From Actinacidiphila alni (GTDB lineage: Bacteria > Actinomycetota > Actinomycetes > Streptomycetales > Streptomycetaceae), in contig NZ_FONG01000009.1 in the NCBI RefSeq assembly GCF_900112845.1, forward strand, positions 1 to 64,000: DNA of 64,000 bases, given 5' to 3'. Positions 1 to 8,462 of the stretch are shown here, piece after piece. A program made the translations under genes and the position numbers. Under the pieces are notes generated by a model. It made no database searches. It saw only the letters and a program-made list of their open reading frames with translations, and was not told the origin of the DNA. How positions within the stretch are numbered: the first letter of the stretch is position 1; each line of letters opens with the position of its first letter.

Positions 1-132
1 TGCAGGGCAGATTGCCCACGTGTTACTCACCCGTTCGCCACTAATCCCCACCGAAATGGTTCATCGTTCGACTTGCATGTGTTAAGCACGCCGCCAGCGT
101 TCGTCCTGAGCCAGGATCAAACTCTCCGTGAA
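1..132 (-). rRNA. 16S ribosomal RNA, 5' end only (partial)
   Basis: The reverse complement carries the conserved 16S 5' region, including the AGAGTTTGATCCTGGCTCAG primer site at about 105-125, followed by GACGAACGCTGGCGGCGTGC and the start of helix 6. The mature 5' end is placed near position 132 by lining up the 11 nt before TTTGATC with E. coli 16S. Transcription runs leftward and the rest of the rRNA operon lies outside the window. The boundary is good to a few bases. Confidence 0.97.
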
Positions 133-515
133 TGCTTATTCGCATCACAGGAAGAGCGGCACCACGAGGAGGAATAATCCCCGGGTGCACAGCGTCCTCG
201 CTGTTGTGTTACTTCAAAGGAACCTCGTCCCGATACAAACGAGACGGGGTATCAACATATCTGGCGTTGACTTTTGGCACGCTGTTGAGTTCTCAAGGAA
301 CGGAAGCTTCCATCGGAACCGTTTCACCGGCCCCTCCGGGCTTTCCCTTCGTGTCCACTACGTTAGCCCATTTCCGCTGCGACTCATAATCGAGTCCATC
401 GAATTGATTTTTGGCGCACCAAAAATCGCCCCGATGATCGGGAAGACGTAGGTAGTGGGTGGCCGTCCGGTGCGGTGGGGCCCGGTTCGAACCGGTCCCC
501 GCCGTTTTGGCGGCT
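133..515 (-). promoter_or_regulatory. rRNA operon leader, rich in inverted repeats
   Basis: This stretch between the predicted rrn start site and the 16S 5' end has no credible protein gene. It contains the actinobacterial leader element reading TTGAGAACTCAACAGCGTGC on the minus strand (about 276-295), typical of rRNA processing or antitermination regions. Three perfect inverted repeats lie upstream of it: 406-427 (9-bp arms, loop CGCA), 430-442 (6-bp arms around one G) and 482-495 (14-bp palindrome CCGGTTCGAACCGG). Streptomyces rrn operons usually have several promoters, so other start sites may lie here, but I cannot call them. Confidence 0.7.
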
Positions 516-521
516 CGGACT

Positions 522-550
522 ACGTTACGCACGAGCGGCGGCCGAGTCAA
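522..550 (-). promoter_or_regulatory. rrn promoter (-35 TTGACT, 17 nt, -10 TAACGT)
   Basis: On the minus strand TTGACT (550-545) is followed by exactly 17 nt and TAACGT (527-522), a strong match to the vegetative sigma consensus. The predicted start is near 515, about 380 nt upstream of mature 16S. Its -35 box sits in the loop and stem of the tyrS terminator. Confidence 0.75.
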
Positions 551-565
551 GCTCGGCCGCCGCTC
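533..565 (-). terminator. tyrS terminator hairpin (14-bp perfect stem)
   Basis: Arms 533-546 and 552-565 are perfectly complementary around a 5-nt loop (547-551). It begins 21 nt after the tyrS stop codon. There is no U-tract, as is common for Streptomyces terminators. It overlaps the rrn promoter -35 box. Confidence 0.7.
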
Positions 566-586
566 AAACGTGGATTTCCAGCCGTG

Positions 587-1870
587 TCACACGAGTTCGA
601 CCGCTCCGAGGTTGCGCTTGCCACGGCGCAGCACCAGCCAACGGCCGTGGATCAGGTCGGATGCGGCCGGCACGGCCTCCTCGCTGGTCACCTTGGCGTT
701 GTTGAGGTACGCGCCGCCCTCCTTGATGGTGCGGCGGGCGGCGGACTTGCTCGGGACCAGTTCGACCAGGGCCAACAGGTCGGCCACCGGGGCCAGTTCG
801 CTGACCTGGGCCTTCGGCAGCTCACTGAGCGCGGCGGCCAGGGTGGCCTCGTCGAGCCCGTCGAGATCGCCCTGGCCGAAAAGTGCCTTGGACGCGGCGA
901 TCACGGCGGCGCACTGGTCGGCGCCGTGCACCAGGGCCGTCAGCTCCTCGGCGAGCGCGCGCTGGGCAGCCCGGGCCTGCGGGCGCTCCTCGGTCGCGCG
1001 CTCCAGCTCCTCGATCTCCTCGCGGGGCTTGAAGCTGAAGGTCCGCAGGTAGCGCGCGATGTCGCGGTCGTCGGAGTTCAGCCAGAACTGGTAGAAGGCG
1101 TACGGCGTCGTCAGCTCCGGGTCGAGCCAGACGGCGCCGCCCTCGGTCTTGCCGAACTTGGTGCCGTCCGCCTTGGTGAGCAGCACCTGGGTGAGGGCGT
1201 GCGCCGGGCCGTGCGGCTGGTTGGCCTGCATCCGGCGGATGAGGTCGAGCCCCGCCGTGATGTTGCCCCACTGGTCGCTGCCGCCGATCTGGAGCGTGCA
1301 GCCGTACTGCTTGTACAGCTCCAGGAAGTCCAGCGACTGGAGGATGACGTAGCTGAACTCGGTGTAGCTCATCCCCTCGCCGTCGAGCCGGCTCTTGACC
1401 GTGTCGCGGGCGAGCATCTGGTTGACGCTGAAGTGCTTGCCGTAGTCACGGAGCAGGCTGAGGGCGGAGACGCTCTCGGTCCACTCGTAGTTGTTGGCCA
1501 TGACGGCCTGCGTCGGGCCGGGGGTGTCGAAGTCGAGGAAGGCGGAGAGCTGGCCGCGCAGCGCGCCGACCCACTCCTGCACGGTCTCGACGTCGTTGAG
1601 CGCCCGTTCCGCGCTGGGCTTGGGGTCACCGATCAGTCCGGTGGCGCCGCCCACCAGGGCGATCGGCCGGTGTCCCGCGAGCTGGAAGCGGCGCAGGGCG
1701 AGGATCTGGGTGAGGTGACCGACGTGCAGGCTCTTCGCGGTCGGGTCGAAGCCGCAATAGAGGGTGAGGGGACCGTCCGCGAGCGCCTTGCGCAGGGCTT
1801 CCTCGTCGGTGGTCTGGGCGAGTACGCCCCGCCACCGCAGCTCGTCGACGATGTCCGTCACGTTGTCCAT
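587..1870 (-). CDS. tyrS: Tyrosyl-tRNA synthetase
   Basis: This 427-aa cytoplasmic class I aminoacyl-tRNA synthetase charges tRNA-Tyr with tyrosine. The HIGH-type motif appears as HVGHL near residues 48-52 and the KMSKS-type loop as KFGKT near 237-241. A C-terminal S4-like RNA-binding domain follows (about 360-420). Length is typical of bacterial TyrRS. The ATG at 1870 gives the standard N-terminus MDNVTDIVDEL; the reading frame stays open further upstream, but that region belongs to the preceding glycosylase gene. It lies 77 nt downstream of the DNA glycosylase gene on the same strand and directly upstream of the rRNA operon, separated by a hairpin terminator. Confidence 0.97.
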   Translation of the reverse strand: MDNVTDIVDELRWRGVLAQTTDEEALRKALADGPLTLYCGFDPTAKSLHVGHLTQILALRRFQLAGHRPIALVGGATGLIGDPKPSAERALNDVETVQEWVGALRGQLSAFLDFDTPGPTQAVMANNYEWTESVSALSLLRDYGKHFSVNQMLARDTVKSRLDGEGMSYTEFSYVILQSLDFLELYKQYGCTLQIGGSDQWGNITAGLDLIRRMQANQPHGPAHALTQVLLTKADGTKFGKTEGGAVWLDPELTTPYAFYQFWLNSDDRDIARYLRTFSFKPREEIEELERATEERPQARAAQRALAEELTALVHGADQCAAVIAASKALFGQGDLDGLDEATLAAALSELPKAQVSELAPVADLLALVELVPSKSAARRTIKEGGAYLNNAKVTSEEAVPAASDLIHGRWLVLRRGKRNLGAVELV

Positions 1871-1947
1871 GTCTCCTCGGGTCGGCTTCCTGCCGGGGTC
1901 CTGCCGGATTCCAGCGTGTCCGAGCGTACGCGCTTCCGGCCAGTGGA

Positions 1948-2583
1948 TTATCGACGCTTTCTGGGTGCGTGGGCGCGGTAGGGGCTGACGGTGGGGTCGC
2001 CGTCGATCCAGTAGCGCCAGGGGTGGTCCGCGCCGGCGCCGCCGACGCCGGTACGGGGGCCGCTGCGTACGGTGCCGGCCGGTGGCGGGGTGCCGGTGAG
2101 CATCCGCAGGGGTCCGCCGGGGGCGCAGGCGTCGGCGCCGTTGAGCGCGCGGTCGACGGCGAGGGCGGTGGCGAGCCGGGCCGGGCCCTGGGCGAGGTCG
2201 CTGTCCTTGCGGGAGGTGGGGCGGTGCGCGCGGGCGAGGTCGGCGCCGGTGGTGATCTCGCCGCCGCGCAGCAGTACCCCGCTCGCGGTGCCCTCGGGGC
2301 CGCACACGAGGTTGAGGCAGAACCACATGCCGTAGGTGAAGTAGACGTAGGTGTGGCCGGGCGGGCCGAACATCACGGCGTTGCGGTCGGTGCGGCCCCG
2401 GTAGGCGTGCGAGCCGGGGTCGTTGGGGCCGTCGTACGCCTCGACCTCGGTCAGGCGCAGGGTGACGGTGCCGTCGGGGGTGGTGCGTACGAGGGTGCGG
2501 CCGAGCAGGTCTGGGGCGATCTCCAGGACGGGGCGGTCGAAGAACGAGCGGTCGAGCGGGACCTGTTCGGTTGGCGTGATCAC
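1948..2583 (-). CDS. DNA-3-methyladenine glycosylase (Mpg/AAG family)
   Basis: This 211-aa base-excision repair enzyme should release alkylated purines such as 3-methyladenine from DNA. The AAG fold signature is clear: DLLGRTLVR near the start, [20 protein letters not shown] carrying the catalytic Glu, then the [20 protein letters not shown] segment and LLRGGE. Length is normal for the family. GTG at 2583 is the best start; no strong ribosome-binding site precedes it, so translation may be leaderless. It may share a transcript with tyrS, 77 nt downstream. Confidence 0.93.
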   Translation of the reverse strand: MITPTEQVPLDRSFFDRPVLEIAPDLLGRTLVRTTPDGTVTLRLTEVEAYDGPNDPGSHAYRGRTDRNAVMFGPPGHTYVYFTYGMWFCLNLVCGPEGTASGVLLRGGEITTGADLARAHRPTSRKDSDLAQGPARLATALAVDRALNGADACAPGGPLRMLTGTPPPAGTVRSGPRTGVGGAGADHPWRYWIDGDPTVSPYRAHAPRKRR

Positions 2584-2709
2584 GGTGCAGGAGCGTAGTG
2601 GAACCGGACGGCACCCCCTGGCGTTCGTAGAGTTCGCACGGCACGAAACCCACCGTGGGGCAAAGCGCGGGGAAACGATCGGCAATGGGATGCGACAGGG
2701 AGTGGGCGC

Positions 2710-3507
2710 ATGGGGTTCAAGAAGATGCTGGCCAGCCTCGGGGCCGGTGGGGCGTCCGTGGAGACGGAGCTGCACCAGGCGGATGTGACGCCCGGCGGGG
2801 TGGTGCACGGTTCGGTGCGGATCCAGGGCGGTTCCGTCGACCAGCGGATCCAGGGGCTGACGGTCGGACTCCAGGCGCGGGTCGAGGTGGACCGCAAGGA
2901 CGCGCAGGGCAATGAGACCGAGTACCACCAGAACATCGAGTTCCACACGCAGCGGATCGGCGGGGAGTTCGTGGTGCAGCCGGGGGCGGTGCACGATGTG
3001 CCGTTCAGCCTGGAGGTGCCGTGGGAGGCGCCGGTGACGATGTTCATGGGGCGGCAGCTCACCGGGATGCATGTGGGGGTGACGACGGAGCTGCAGATCG
3101 CCCGCGCGGTGGACAAGGGGGATCTGGACCCGGTGAACATCCACCCGCTGCCGGCGCAGGACGCGCTGCTGGAGGCGTTCGGGCGGCTGGGCTTCGCCTT
3201 CCGGAGCGCGGACCTGGAGAAGGGGACGCTGCGGCAGACCCGGCAGCGGCTGCCGTTCTACCAGGAGATCGAGTTCAAGGTGCCGCAGCAGTACAAGGGG
3301 CTCAGCGAGGTCGAGGTGACCTTCGTCGCGGACGGCCGTGAGATGGACGTCGTCCTGGAGATGGACAAGAAGCCGGGCCTGTTCAGCACCGGCAGCGACA
3401 CCCACCGCTCGTTCACCATGAACCTCGACGCGTTCGAGCAGACGGACTGGGCGGACTATCTGCACCAGTGGCTCGCCGAGGTGGGCGCCAAGCGGAACTG
3501 GTTCTGA
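2710..3507 (+). CDS. Spo0M-family sporulation-control protein
   Basis: The 265-aa product matches the SpoOM/Spo0M family, which has an arrestin-like N-terminal beta-sandwich and a C-terminal acidic region. In Bacillus, Spo0M acts in sporulation and cell division control; in Streptomyces the role is poorly defined. Visible family features are the [11 protein letters not shown]-terminus, the [10 protein letters not shown] strand region and the charged stretch [20 protein letters not shown]. There is no signal peptide. GGGAG lies 8-9 nt before the ATG, and the gene reads divergently from the glycosylase. Confidence 0.85.
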   Translation: MGFKKMLASLGAGGASVETELHQADVTPGGVVHGSVRIQGGSVDQRIQGLTVGLQARVEVDRKDAQGNETEYHQNIEFHTQRIGGEFVVQPGAVHDVPFSLEVPWEAPVTMFMGRQLTGMHVGVTTELQIARAVDKGDLDPVNIHPLPAQDALLEAFGRLGFAFRSADLEKGTLRQTRQRLPFYQEIEFKVPQQYKGLSEVEVTFVADGREMDVVLEMDKKPGLFSTGSDTHRSFTMNLDAFEQTDWADYLHQWLAEVGAKRNWF

Positions 3508-3527
3508 GCGCCGCCTAGGCTCGGGGG

Positions 3528-3578
3528 GTGCAGTTCCTCTGCACGATCCGGAAGCACGACCAGGAGGTGTCGAGGTGA
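3528..3578 (+). CDS. Possible 16-codon leader ORF coupled to the PEBP gene
   Basis: A -10-like TAGGCT at 3516-3521 places a predicted start site exactly on a GTG at 3528. That GTG opens a 16-residue ORF ([16 protein letters not shown]) whose TGA overlaps the GTG start of the next gene as GTGA. The arrangement suggests a leaderless leader peptide with translational coupling. There is no recognisable -35, and such short ORFs arise by chance, so this is a hypothesis. Confidence 0.25.
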   Translation: MQFLCTIRKHDQEVSR

Positions 3579-4123
3579 CCGAGCAAGCGCGACGGCCGCT
3601 CCCCCATGACTTCCACCCGCCGGTGGCGGAGTTCACCGTGGTGAGCGACGACGTGGTGCCCGGCGGGGTACTGAAGGACGATCAGGTCTACGCGGCGGGC
3701 AATGTCTCGCCGCAGCTGCGGTGGGAGGGGTTCCCGGCCGGGACGAAGAGCTTCGCCGTCACGTGCTACGACCCCGACGCGCCGACCGGCAGCGGTTTCT
3801 GGCACTGGGTGCTGTTCGACATCCCGGTGTCGGTGACGGAGCTGCCGCGCGGCGCGGGCTCCGGTGACTTCCCCGGGCTCCCGGCCGGCGCGGTGCACGC
3901 CCGCAACGACTACGGGACGCGGGACTTCGGCGGCGCCGCGCCGCCGCCCGGTGACGGCTCGCACCGTTATGTGTTCACCGTCTACGCGGTGGACTCGGAG
4001 AAGCTGGGTCCCGACGCGGACGCCTCGCCGGCTTTCGTCGGGTTCAACCTGCGCTTCCACGCGCTGGGCCGGGCGCAGCTGATCGGTGAGTACGAGAATC
4101 CCGAGGGGGCCGGCGCGGGCTGA
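3575..4123 (+). CDS. YbhB/YbcL-family (PEBP-like) protein
   Basis: The 182-aa protein belongs to the phosphatidylethanolamine-binding/Raf-kinase-inhibitor-like family. Visible motifs are [35 protein letters not shown] (the DPDAP and HW anion-pocket elements) and [36 protein letters not shown]. No signal peptide is seen, so it is probably cytoplasmic; ligand and partner are unknown. GTG at 3575 is preceded by AGGAGG, and a possible 16-codon leader ORF overlaps this start. Confidence 0.92.
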   Translation: MTEQARRPLPHDFHPPVAEFTVVSDDVVPGGVLKDDQVYAAGNVSPQLRWEGFPAGTKSFAVTCYDPDAPTGSGFWHWVLFDIPVSVTELPRGAGSGDFPGLPAGAVHARNDYGTRDFGGAAPPPGDGSHRYVFTVYAVDSEKLGPDADASPAFVGFNLRFHALGRAQLIGEYENPEGAGAG

Positions 4124-4538
4124 GTCCGCGGCGGTCCCGGGTGTCCGCGCGCCCGGGATATTGCGTTGCGCTCCGCTGTTCCCCCGTCGCACAGTGGTGC
4201 CTGCCTGACGACGCGACCACCGTCCTCAGGCGGTCGGCACCGCGGTGGCGGGGGTGGCCGGGCGTTCGCGCCGGCCGTCTGCCGGAATCCGGTCTGCGGG
4301 CCGGATGTCCACGCCGGCTGATGCGCTCCGGGTGCCCGTTCTGCACGGGGGACGGCACCCGGGGCGCATGCCTTCCCCCCTTCTGCCGTCACCTTCTGCC
4401 GTCGCCGCGGTGAACAGCACCTTTCCACCCGCGCATCTTCCGGTTGCCGCGCTGAAATTGCGTTGTCCGGGGCGGTGCGCGGGGGCACAGTGGAGCCACT
4501 TCGCCATGGGGGCGGGGCAGGCCCGGGAGGTGGGCGGG
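4124..4538. other. 415-bp intergenic region with a repeated bipartite motif
   Basis: No gene is supported here. TTGCGTTG followed by CACAGTGG occurs twice, at 4161-4197 and 4458-4493, with 21 and 20 nt between the two blocks. The second copy ends about 45 nt before the HNH gene start. A weak hairpin (TCCCGGG/CCCGGGA, 4136-4159) could end the PEBP transcript. Confidence 0.45.
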
Positions 4539-5048
4539 ATGCGTGAGACGCTGGTGCTGAATGCGAGTTTCGAGCCGCTGTCGACGGTGTCGCTGCGACG
4601 TGCGGTTGTGCTGGTGATGCAGGACAAGGCCGTCGTGGAGCAGGCGCATCCCGGGCTGCGGATCCGTGCGGCGGCGGTGGAGGTTCCGGTGCCGCAGGTG
4701 ATCCGGCTCTGCCGGTACGTACGGGTGCCGTTCCGACAACGGGCGCCGTGGTCGCGGCGGGGTGTGCTGGTCCGTGACCGGCACCGGTGCGCGTACTGCG
4801 GGCGCCGGGCGACGACGGTCGACCACGTACAGCCGAAGTCCCGCGGGGGCGGTGACACCTGGCTGAACACGGTGGCCGCGTGCGGCGAGGACAACCAGCG
4901 CAAGGCCGACCGTACGCCGGAGCAGGCGGGGATGCGGCTGCTGACCCGGCCGTTCGAGCCGACGCCGGCGGACGCGCTGCTGCTGGCCCTGGGTGTACGG
5001 GACCGGGCGGCGCTGCCGGAGTGGTTGTCCGTTCCGGCGTCGGCCTGA
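4539..5048 (+). CDS. HNH endonuclease family protein
   Basis: The 169-aa protein begins with the family N-terminus METLVLNASFEPL-like strand (here MRETLVLNASFEPLSTVSLRR) and has an HNH nuclease core: paired cysteines in CAYCGRR, the DH in TTVDHVQPKSRGG, an Asn-bearing helix and a second metal-binding Cys in AACGEDNQRKADRT. This family is ubiquitous in actinobacteria; the cellular target is not known. ATG at 4539 was chosen over ATG at 4506 because it matches the usual family start and has GGGAGG upstream. Confidence 0.88.
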   Translation: MRETLVLNASFEPLSTVSLRRAVVLVMQDKAVVEQAHPGLRIRAAAVEVPVPQVIRLCRYVRVPFRQRAPWSRRGVLVRDRHRCAYCGRRATTVDHVQPKSRGGGDTWLNTVAACGEDNQRKADRTPEQAGMRLLTRPFEPTPADALLLALGVRDRAALPEWLSVPASA

Positions 5049-5064
5049 GAGCCGGCGCCGGGTT

Positions 5065-5832
5065 TTACTTCAGCAGGAGTTGGACGATCGCCGCGATCCC
5101 GACCACCACGATGAGCGCGCGCAGCGCGGTGGGCGGGAGGCGGCGGCCGACGCGGGCGCCGATCAGGCCGCCGACGACGGCGCCGCCCGCGATGAGTCCG
5201 ACGGCCGCCCAGTCCATGTGGGCGACGATGATGAAGAAGACGGCCGCGACACCGTTGACGATGGCGGCGAGCACGTTCTTCATGCCGTTGATGCGTTGCA
5301 GGGATTCGTTGAGCACCAGTCCCATCAGGGACAGGTAGAGCACTCCTTGGGCGGCGCCGAAGTAGCCGCCGTACATGCTGGCGAGCAGCATGCCGATGAC
5401 GAGGAACGGGCCGCCGTGGTCGGGGGCGGCGGTTCCGGTGCGGTCGCGGCGGGCCTGGACGGCGCGGGCCAGCCGGGGCTGGAGCACCACCAGGACGAGG
5501 GCGATCGCGATGAGGACGGGCACGATCGCCTTGAAGGCCGTGGACGGCAGCGTGACGAGCAGGATGGCGCCGATGAGTCCGCCGGCGAAGGCGACGGCGC
5601 CCAGCCGCAGCAGGCGGGGGCGCTGGCCGGCGAGTTCACCGCGGTAGCCGATCGCGCCGGTGACGGAACCGGGTACGAGCCCCAGTGAGTTGGAGACATT
5701 GGCGGTGACCGGGGGCAGGCCGACCGCGAGCAGGACCGGGAAGGTGATGAGGGTCCCGGAGCCGACGATGGTGTTGATGGTGCCCGCACCGATTCCGGCC
5801 GCGAACACGGCCAGTGCTTCCGCCCATGACAT
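5065..5832 (-). CDS. TSUP-family membrane permease (TauE/SafE)
   Basis: A 255-aa polytopic membrane protein of the sulfite exporter TauE/SafE family. It has about eight hydrophobic segments and the duplicated glycine-rich signature: GAGTINTIVGSGTLITFPVLL near residue 15 and GGYFGAAQGVLYL near 155. TSUP proteins move sulfite, sulfonates or other organic anions; the substrate here cannot be read from sequence. It faces the HNH gene convergently, with 16 nt between stops. Confidence 0.9.
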   Translation of the reverse strand: MSWAEALAVFAAGIGAGTINTIVGSGTLITFPVLLAVGLPPVTANVSNSLGLVPGSVTGAIGYRGELAGQRPRLLRLGAVAFAGGLIGAILLVTLPSTAFKAIVPVLIAIALVLVVLQPRLARAVQARRDRTGTAAPDHGGPFLVIGMLLASMYGGYFGAAQGVLYLSLMGLVLNESLQRINGMKNVLAAIVNGVAAVFFIIVAHMDWAAVGLIAGGAVVGGLIGARVGRRLPPTALRALIVVVGIAAIVQLLLK

Positions 5833-5929
5833 GTGTGGTCTCCATGATCTCCGCGCGTCCTCCCCGCCGTCGAGGTCGAGGGGTGCGCGGCGATCATGTC
5901 ACAGCGGGGGTGTGCGGCCCACGGTCGTC

Positions 5930-6895
5930 TCAGTCCTTGTCGAAGGGCGGCGACTCGCGGCGCGGTGCCGGGGTCTTGGCGGCGGTGTCGCGGGCGCCGA
6001 GGCCGGCGCCGCCGCTGCCGGGGGCACCGGGGATGTTGACGATGCCGCCGAGGCCCTTGAGCGCGTCGTTCAGCTCGCTGGGGATGATCCACAGCTTGTT
6101 GGCGTCGCCCTCGGCGATCTTCGGCAGCATCTGGAGGTACTGGTACGCGAGCAGCTTCTGGTCCGGGTCGCCGGCGTGGATCGACTCGAAGACCGTACGG
6201 ATCGCCTGGGCCTCGCCCTCGGCGCGCAGCGCGGCGGCCTTGGCCTCACCTTCGGCGCGCAGGATCTGGGACTGCTTCTCGCCCTCGGCGGTGAGGATCT
6301 GGGACTGCCGGACACCTTCGGCGGTGAGGATCGCGGCGCGCTTGTCGCGGTCGGCGCGCATCTGCTTCTCCATCGAGTCCTGGATGGAGGTGGGCGGTTC
6401 GATCGCCTTCAGCTCGACGCGGTTGACGCGGATGCCCCACTTGCCGGTGGCCTCGTCGAGGACGCCGCGCAGTGCCGCGTTGATCTCCTCGCGGGAGGTG
6501 AGGGTGCGCTCCAGGTCCATGCCGCCGATGATGTTGCGCAGGGTGGTGACGGTGAGCTGCTCGATCGCCTGGATGTAGCTGGCGACTTCGTACGTCGCGG
6601 CGCGGGCGTCGGTGACCTGGTAGTAGATGACGGTGTCGATGTTGACCACCAGGTTGTCCTGGGTGATCACCGGCTGCGGCGGGAACGGCACGACCTGTTC
6701 GCGCAGGTCGATGCGGTTGCGGATGGTGTCGATGAACGGCACCACGATGTTCAAGCCGGCGCTGAGGGTCCTGGTGTAGCGGCCGAAGCGCTCGACGATG
6801 GCGGCGCTGGCCTGCGGGATCACCTGGACGGTCTTGATCAGCGCTATGAAGACGAGCACCACCAGGATGATCAGGACGATGATGATGGGCTGCAT
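5930..6895 (-). CDS. SPFH/band 7 membrane protein (paraslipin/QmcA type)
   Basis: This 321-aa protein has one N-terminal transmembrane helix (about residues 3-22), an SPFH/band 7 domain (IPQASAAIVERFGRYTRTLSAGLN) and a long Ala/Glu-rich coiled coil with tandem LTAEGxxQSQI/LRAEGEA repeats (about 195-250). Such proteins build membrane scaffolds and usually partner with NfeD proteins. The NfeD gene lies directly upstream on the same strand. A GGAG ribosome-binding site precedes the ATG. Confidence 0.93.
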   Translation of the reverse strand: MQPIIIVLIILVVLVFIALIKTVQVIPQASAAIVERFGRYTRTLSAGLNIVVPFIDTIRNRIDLREQVVPFPPQPVITQDNLVVNIDTVIYYQVTDARAATYEVASYIQAIEQLTVTTLRNIIGGMDLERTLTSREEINAALRGVLDEATGKWGIRVNRVELKAIEPPTSIQDSMEKQMRADRDKRAAILTAEGVRQSQILTAEGEKQSQILRAEGEAKAAALRAEGEAQAIRTVFESIHAGDPDQKLLAYQYLQMLPKIAEGDANKLWIIPSELNDALKGLGGIVNIPGAPGSGGAGLGARDTAAKTPAPRRESPPFDKD

Positions 6896-7044
6896 GGCCG
6901 CTCCCCGCGCCGTTTGGGTCCGGAGGTGTCACGTACCGCCATCGGATACGACGACATGATCAATTGTCGCAGACAGTAGGCACCCCGCGTGCCGGTTCGG
7001 CGAATTCCCGGTCGCGGCGGGCCCGTTGGCTGCGGGTGGTGCGG

Positions 7045-7467
7045 TTACATGACGACGGCCGTGGCGCCGTCGATCTCCACCACGTCCACGTGCTGTCCGG
7101 GGTCGAAGGTCCGGCCGCTGTCCAGGGACCGTGCCGACCACACCTCGCCGCCCAGCTTGATCCGGCCGCCCGAGCCGCTGTCGACGCGTTCCAGGACGAC
7201 GGCCTGCTTGCCCTTGAGTGCGTCGACGCCGCTGCGCTGTTCGGGGCGTTGGCGGTTGCGGTAGGCGATCGGCCGTACGAAGACCAGCAGTGCGACCGAC
7301 ACCACGGCGAAGACCACGACCTGGGCGACGATGCCGCCGCCCATGCCGGCGGTCGCCGCGCCGCCCACCGCACCGACCGCGAACATCCCGAATTCGGGCA
7401 TCGCGGTGATCACCAGTGGAATGCCGAGACCCACTGCCGCTATCAGCCACCACAACCATGCGTCCAC
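7045..7467 (-). CDS. NfeD-family membrane protein
   Basis: A 140-aa protein with two or three N-terminal transmembrane segments and a C-terminal OB-fold (ALKGKQAVVLERVDSGSGGRIKLGGEVWSAR). NfeD proteins pair with SPFH scaffolds, and the SPFH gene follows 149 nt downstream on the same strand. The start is GTG at 7467. A -10-like TACGAT (7480-7475) puts the predicted transcript start at 7468, so the message is probably leaderless. Confidence 0.9.
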   Translation of the reverse strand: MDAWLWWLIAAVGLGIPLVITAMPEFGMFAVGAVGGAATAGMGGGIVAQVVVFAVVSVALLVFVRPIAYRNRQRPEQRSGVDALKGKQAVVLERVDSGSGGRIKLGGEVWSARSLDSGRTFDPGQHVDVVEIDGATAVVM

Positions 7468-7545
7468 ATGGTCAATCGTAGGCGTGCGAGGGGCAGTTGC
7501 GGCAGTGCGCAGGTGGGACGAGTTCTCCTGGGGCGGGTGGGACGG

Positions 7546-8337
7546 TCAGGACAGCGGCAGTCCGGCGGCCGTCCAGCGGTCGCCGCGGCGCTCGACGACC
7601 AGCGGCAGGCCGAAGCAGCGGGAGAGATTGCGGGAGGTGAGTTCGAGGTCGATCGGTCCCGCGGCGACGACCTTGCCCTGACGGATCATCAGGACGTGGG
7701 TGAAGCCGGGCGCGATCTCCTCGACGTGGTGGGTGACCATGATCATGGAGGGCGCGATGGGGTCGCGGGCGAGCCGGCCGAGGCGGCGTACCAGGTCCTC
7801 GCGTCCGCCGAGGTCGAGGCCGGCGGCGGGCTCGTCGAGCAGCAGCAGTTCGGGGTCGGTCATCATCGCGCGGGCGATCAGGGTGCGCTTGCGCTCGCCC
7901 TCGGACAGGGTGCCGAACTTGCGGTCGAGGAATTCGCTCATGCCGAGCCGGTCGAGGAAGGCGCGGGCGCGATCCTCGTCGACCTTCTCGTACCCCTCGT
8001 TCCAGGTTGCGGTCATGCCGTACGCGGCGGTGAGGACGGTCTCCAGGACGGTCTGCCGGCGCGGCATCTTCTCGGCCATGGCGGCGCCGGCCATGCCGAT
8101 CCGCGGGCGGAGTTCGAACACGTCGACATTGCCGAGCTTGTCGCCGAGGATCTGGACGGTGCCGGTGGTCGGGAAGAGATAGCTGGACGCGACATTGAGC
8201 AGGGTGGTCTTGCCCGCGCCGTTGGGACCGAGGATGACCCAGCGTTCTCCCTCGGCGACCGACCACGACACATGGTCCACCAGAGCCCGTCCGTCGCGGA
8301 CCACGGATACGTCCACCAGCTCCAGCACATCGCTCAT
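7546..8337 (-). CDS. ABC transporter ATP-binding protein
   Basis: A 263-aa single ABC ATPase domain with Walker A GPNGAGKTT, signature LSEGERKR, Walker B LLLLDEPAAGLDLGG and the switch His in MVTHHVEEI. A serine in place of one glycine of LSGGQ makes it resemble ModF/YlmA-type proteins. No permease gene is adjacent, so its partner is unknown or it acts alone. The ATG at 8337 gives MSDVLELVDVSV; an in-frame ATG at 8355 is an alternative. Confidence 0.9.
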   Translation of the reverse strand: MSDVLELVDVSVVRDGRALVDHVSWSVAEGERWVILGPNGAGKTTLLNVASSYLFPTTGTVQILGDKLGNVDVFELRPRIGMAGAAMAEKMPRRQTVLETVLTAAYGMTATWNEGYEKVDEDRARAFLDRLGMSEFLDRKFGTLSEGERKRTLIARAMMTDPELLLLDEPAAGLDLGGREDLVRRLGRLARDPIAPSMIMVTHHVEEIAPGFTHVLMIRQGKVVAAGPIDLELTSRNLSRCFGLPLVVERRGDRWTAAGLPLS

Positions 8338-8450
8338 GAGCGCGTTGTCTCCCATTGCAGTCTCGGCTGTCTGTCCTGTGCGCCGGTAGGCACGGGTCCA
8401 GAAGGATCCCCCGGGGAAAACTTACGCCACCGCGCGTCGGGTCCAGTCCA

Positions 8451-8456
8451 TAGGCT
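8451..8456 (+). promoter_or_regulatory. -10 element TAGGCT for a predicted leaderless transcript
   Basis: TAGGCT ends at 8456, placing the usual start site at 8463, the first base of the next gene's ATG. That gene has no clear ribosome-binding site. No convincing -35 box is seen. Confidence 0.4.
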
Positions 8457-8462
8457 GGGGGC

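Noticed and set aside
455-1981. Long plus-strand open frames opposite tyrS and many other genes
   Set aside because: They are antisense shadows produced by strong G/C third-position bias; the minus-strand frames encode recognisable proteins and these do not.
2580-3636. Minus-strand frames across the Spo0M-like and PEBP-like genes
   Set aside because: Low-complexity Arg/Pro/His-rich translations opposite clear family matches.
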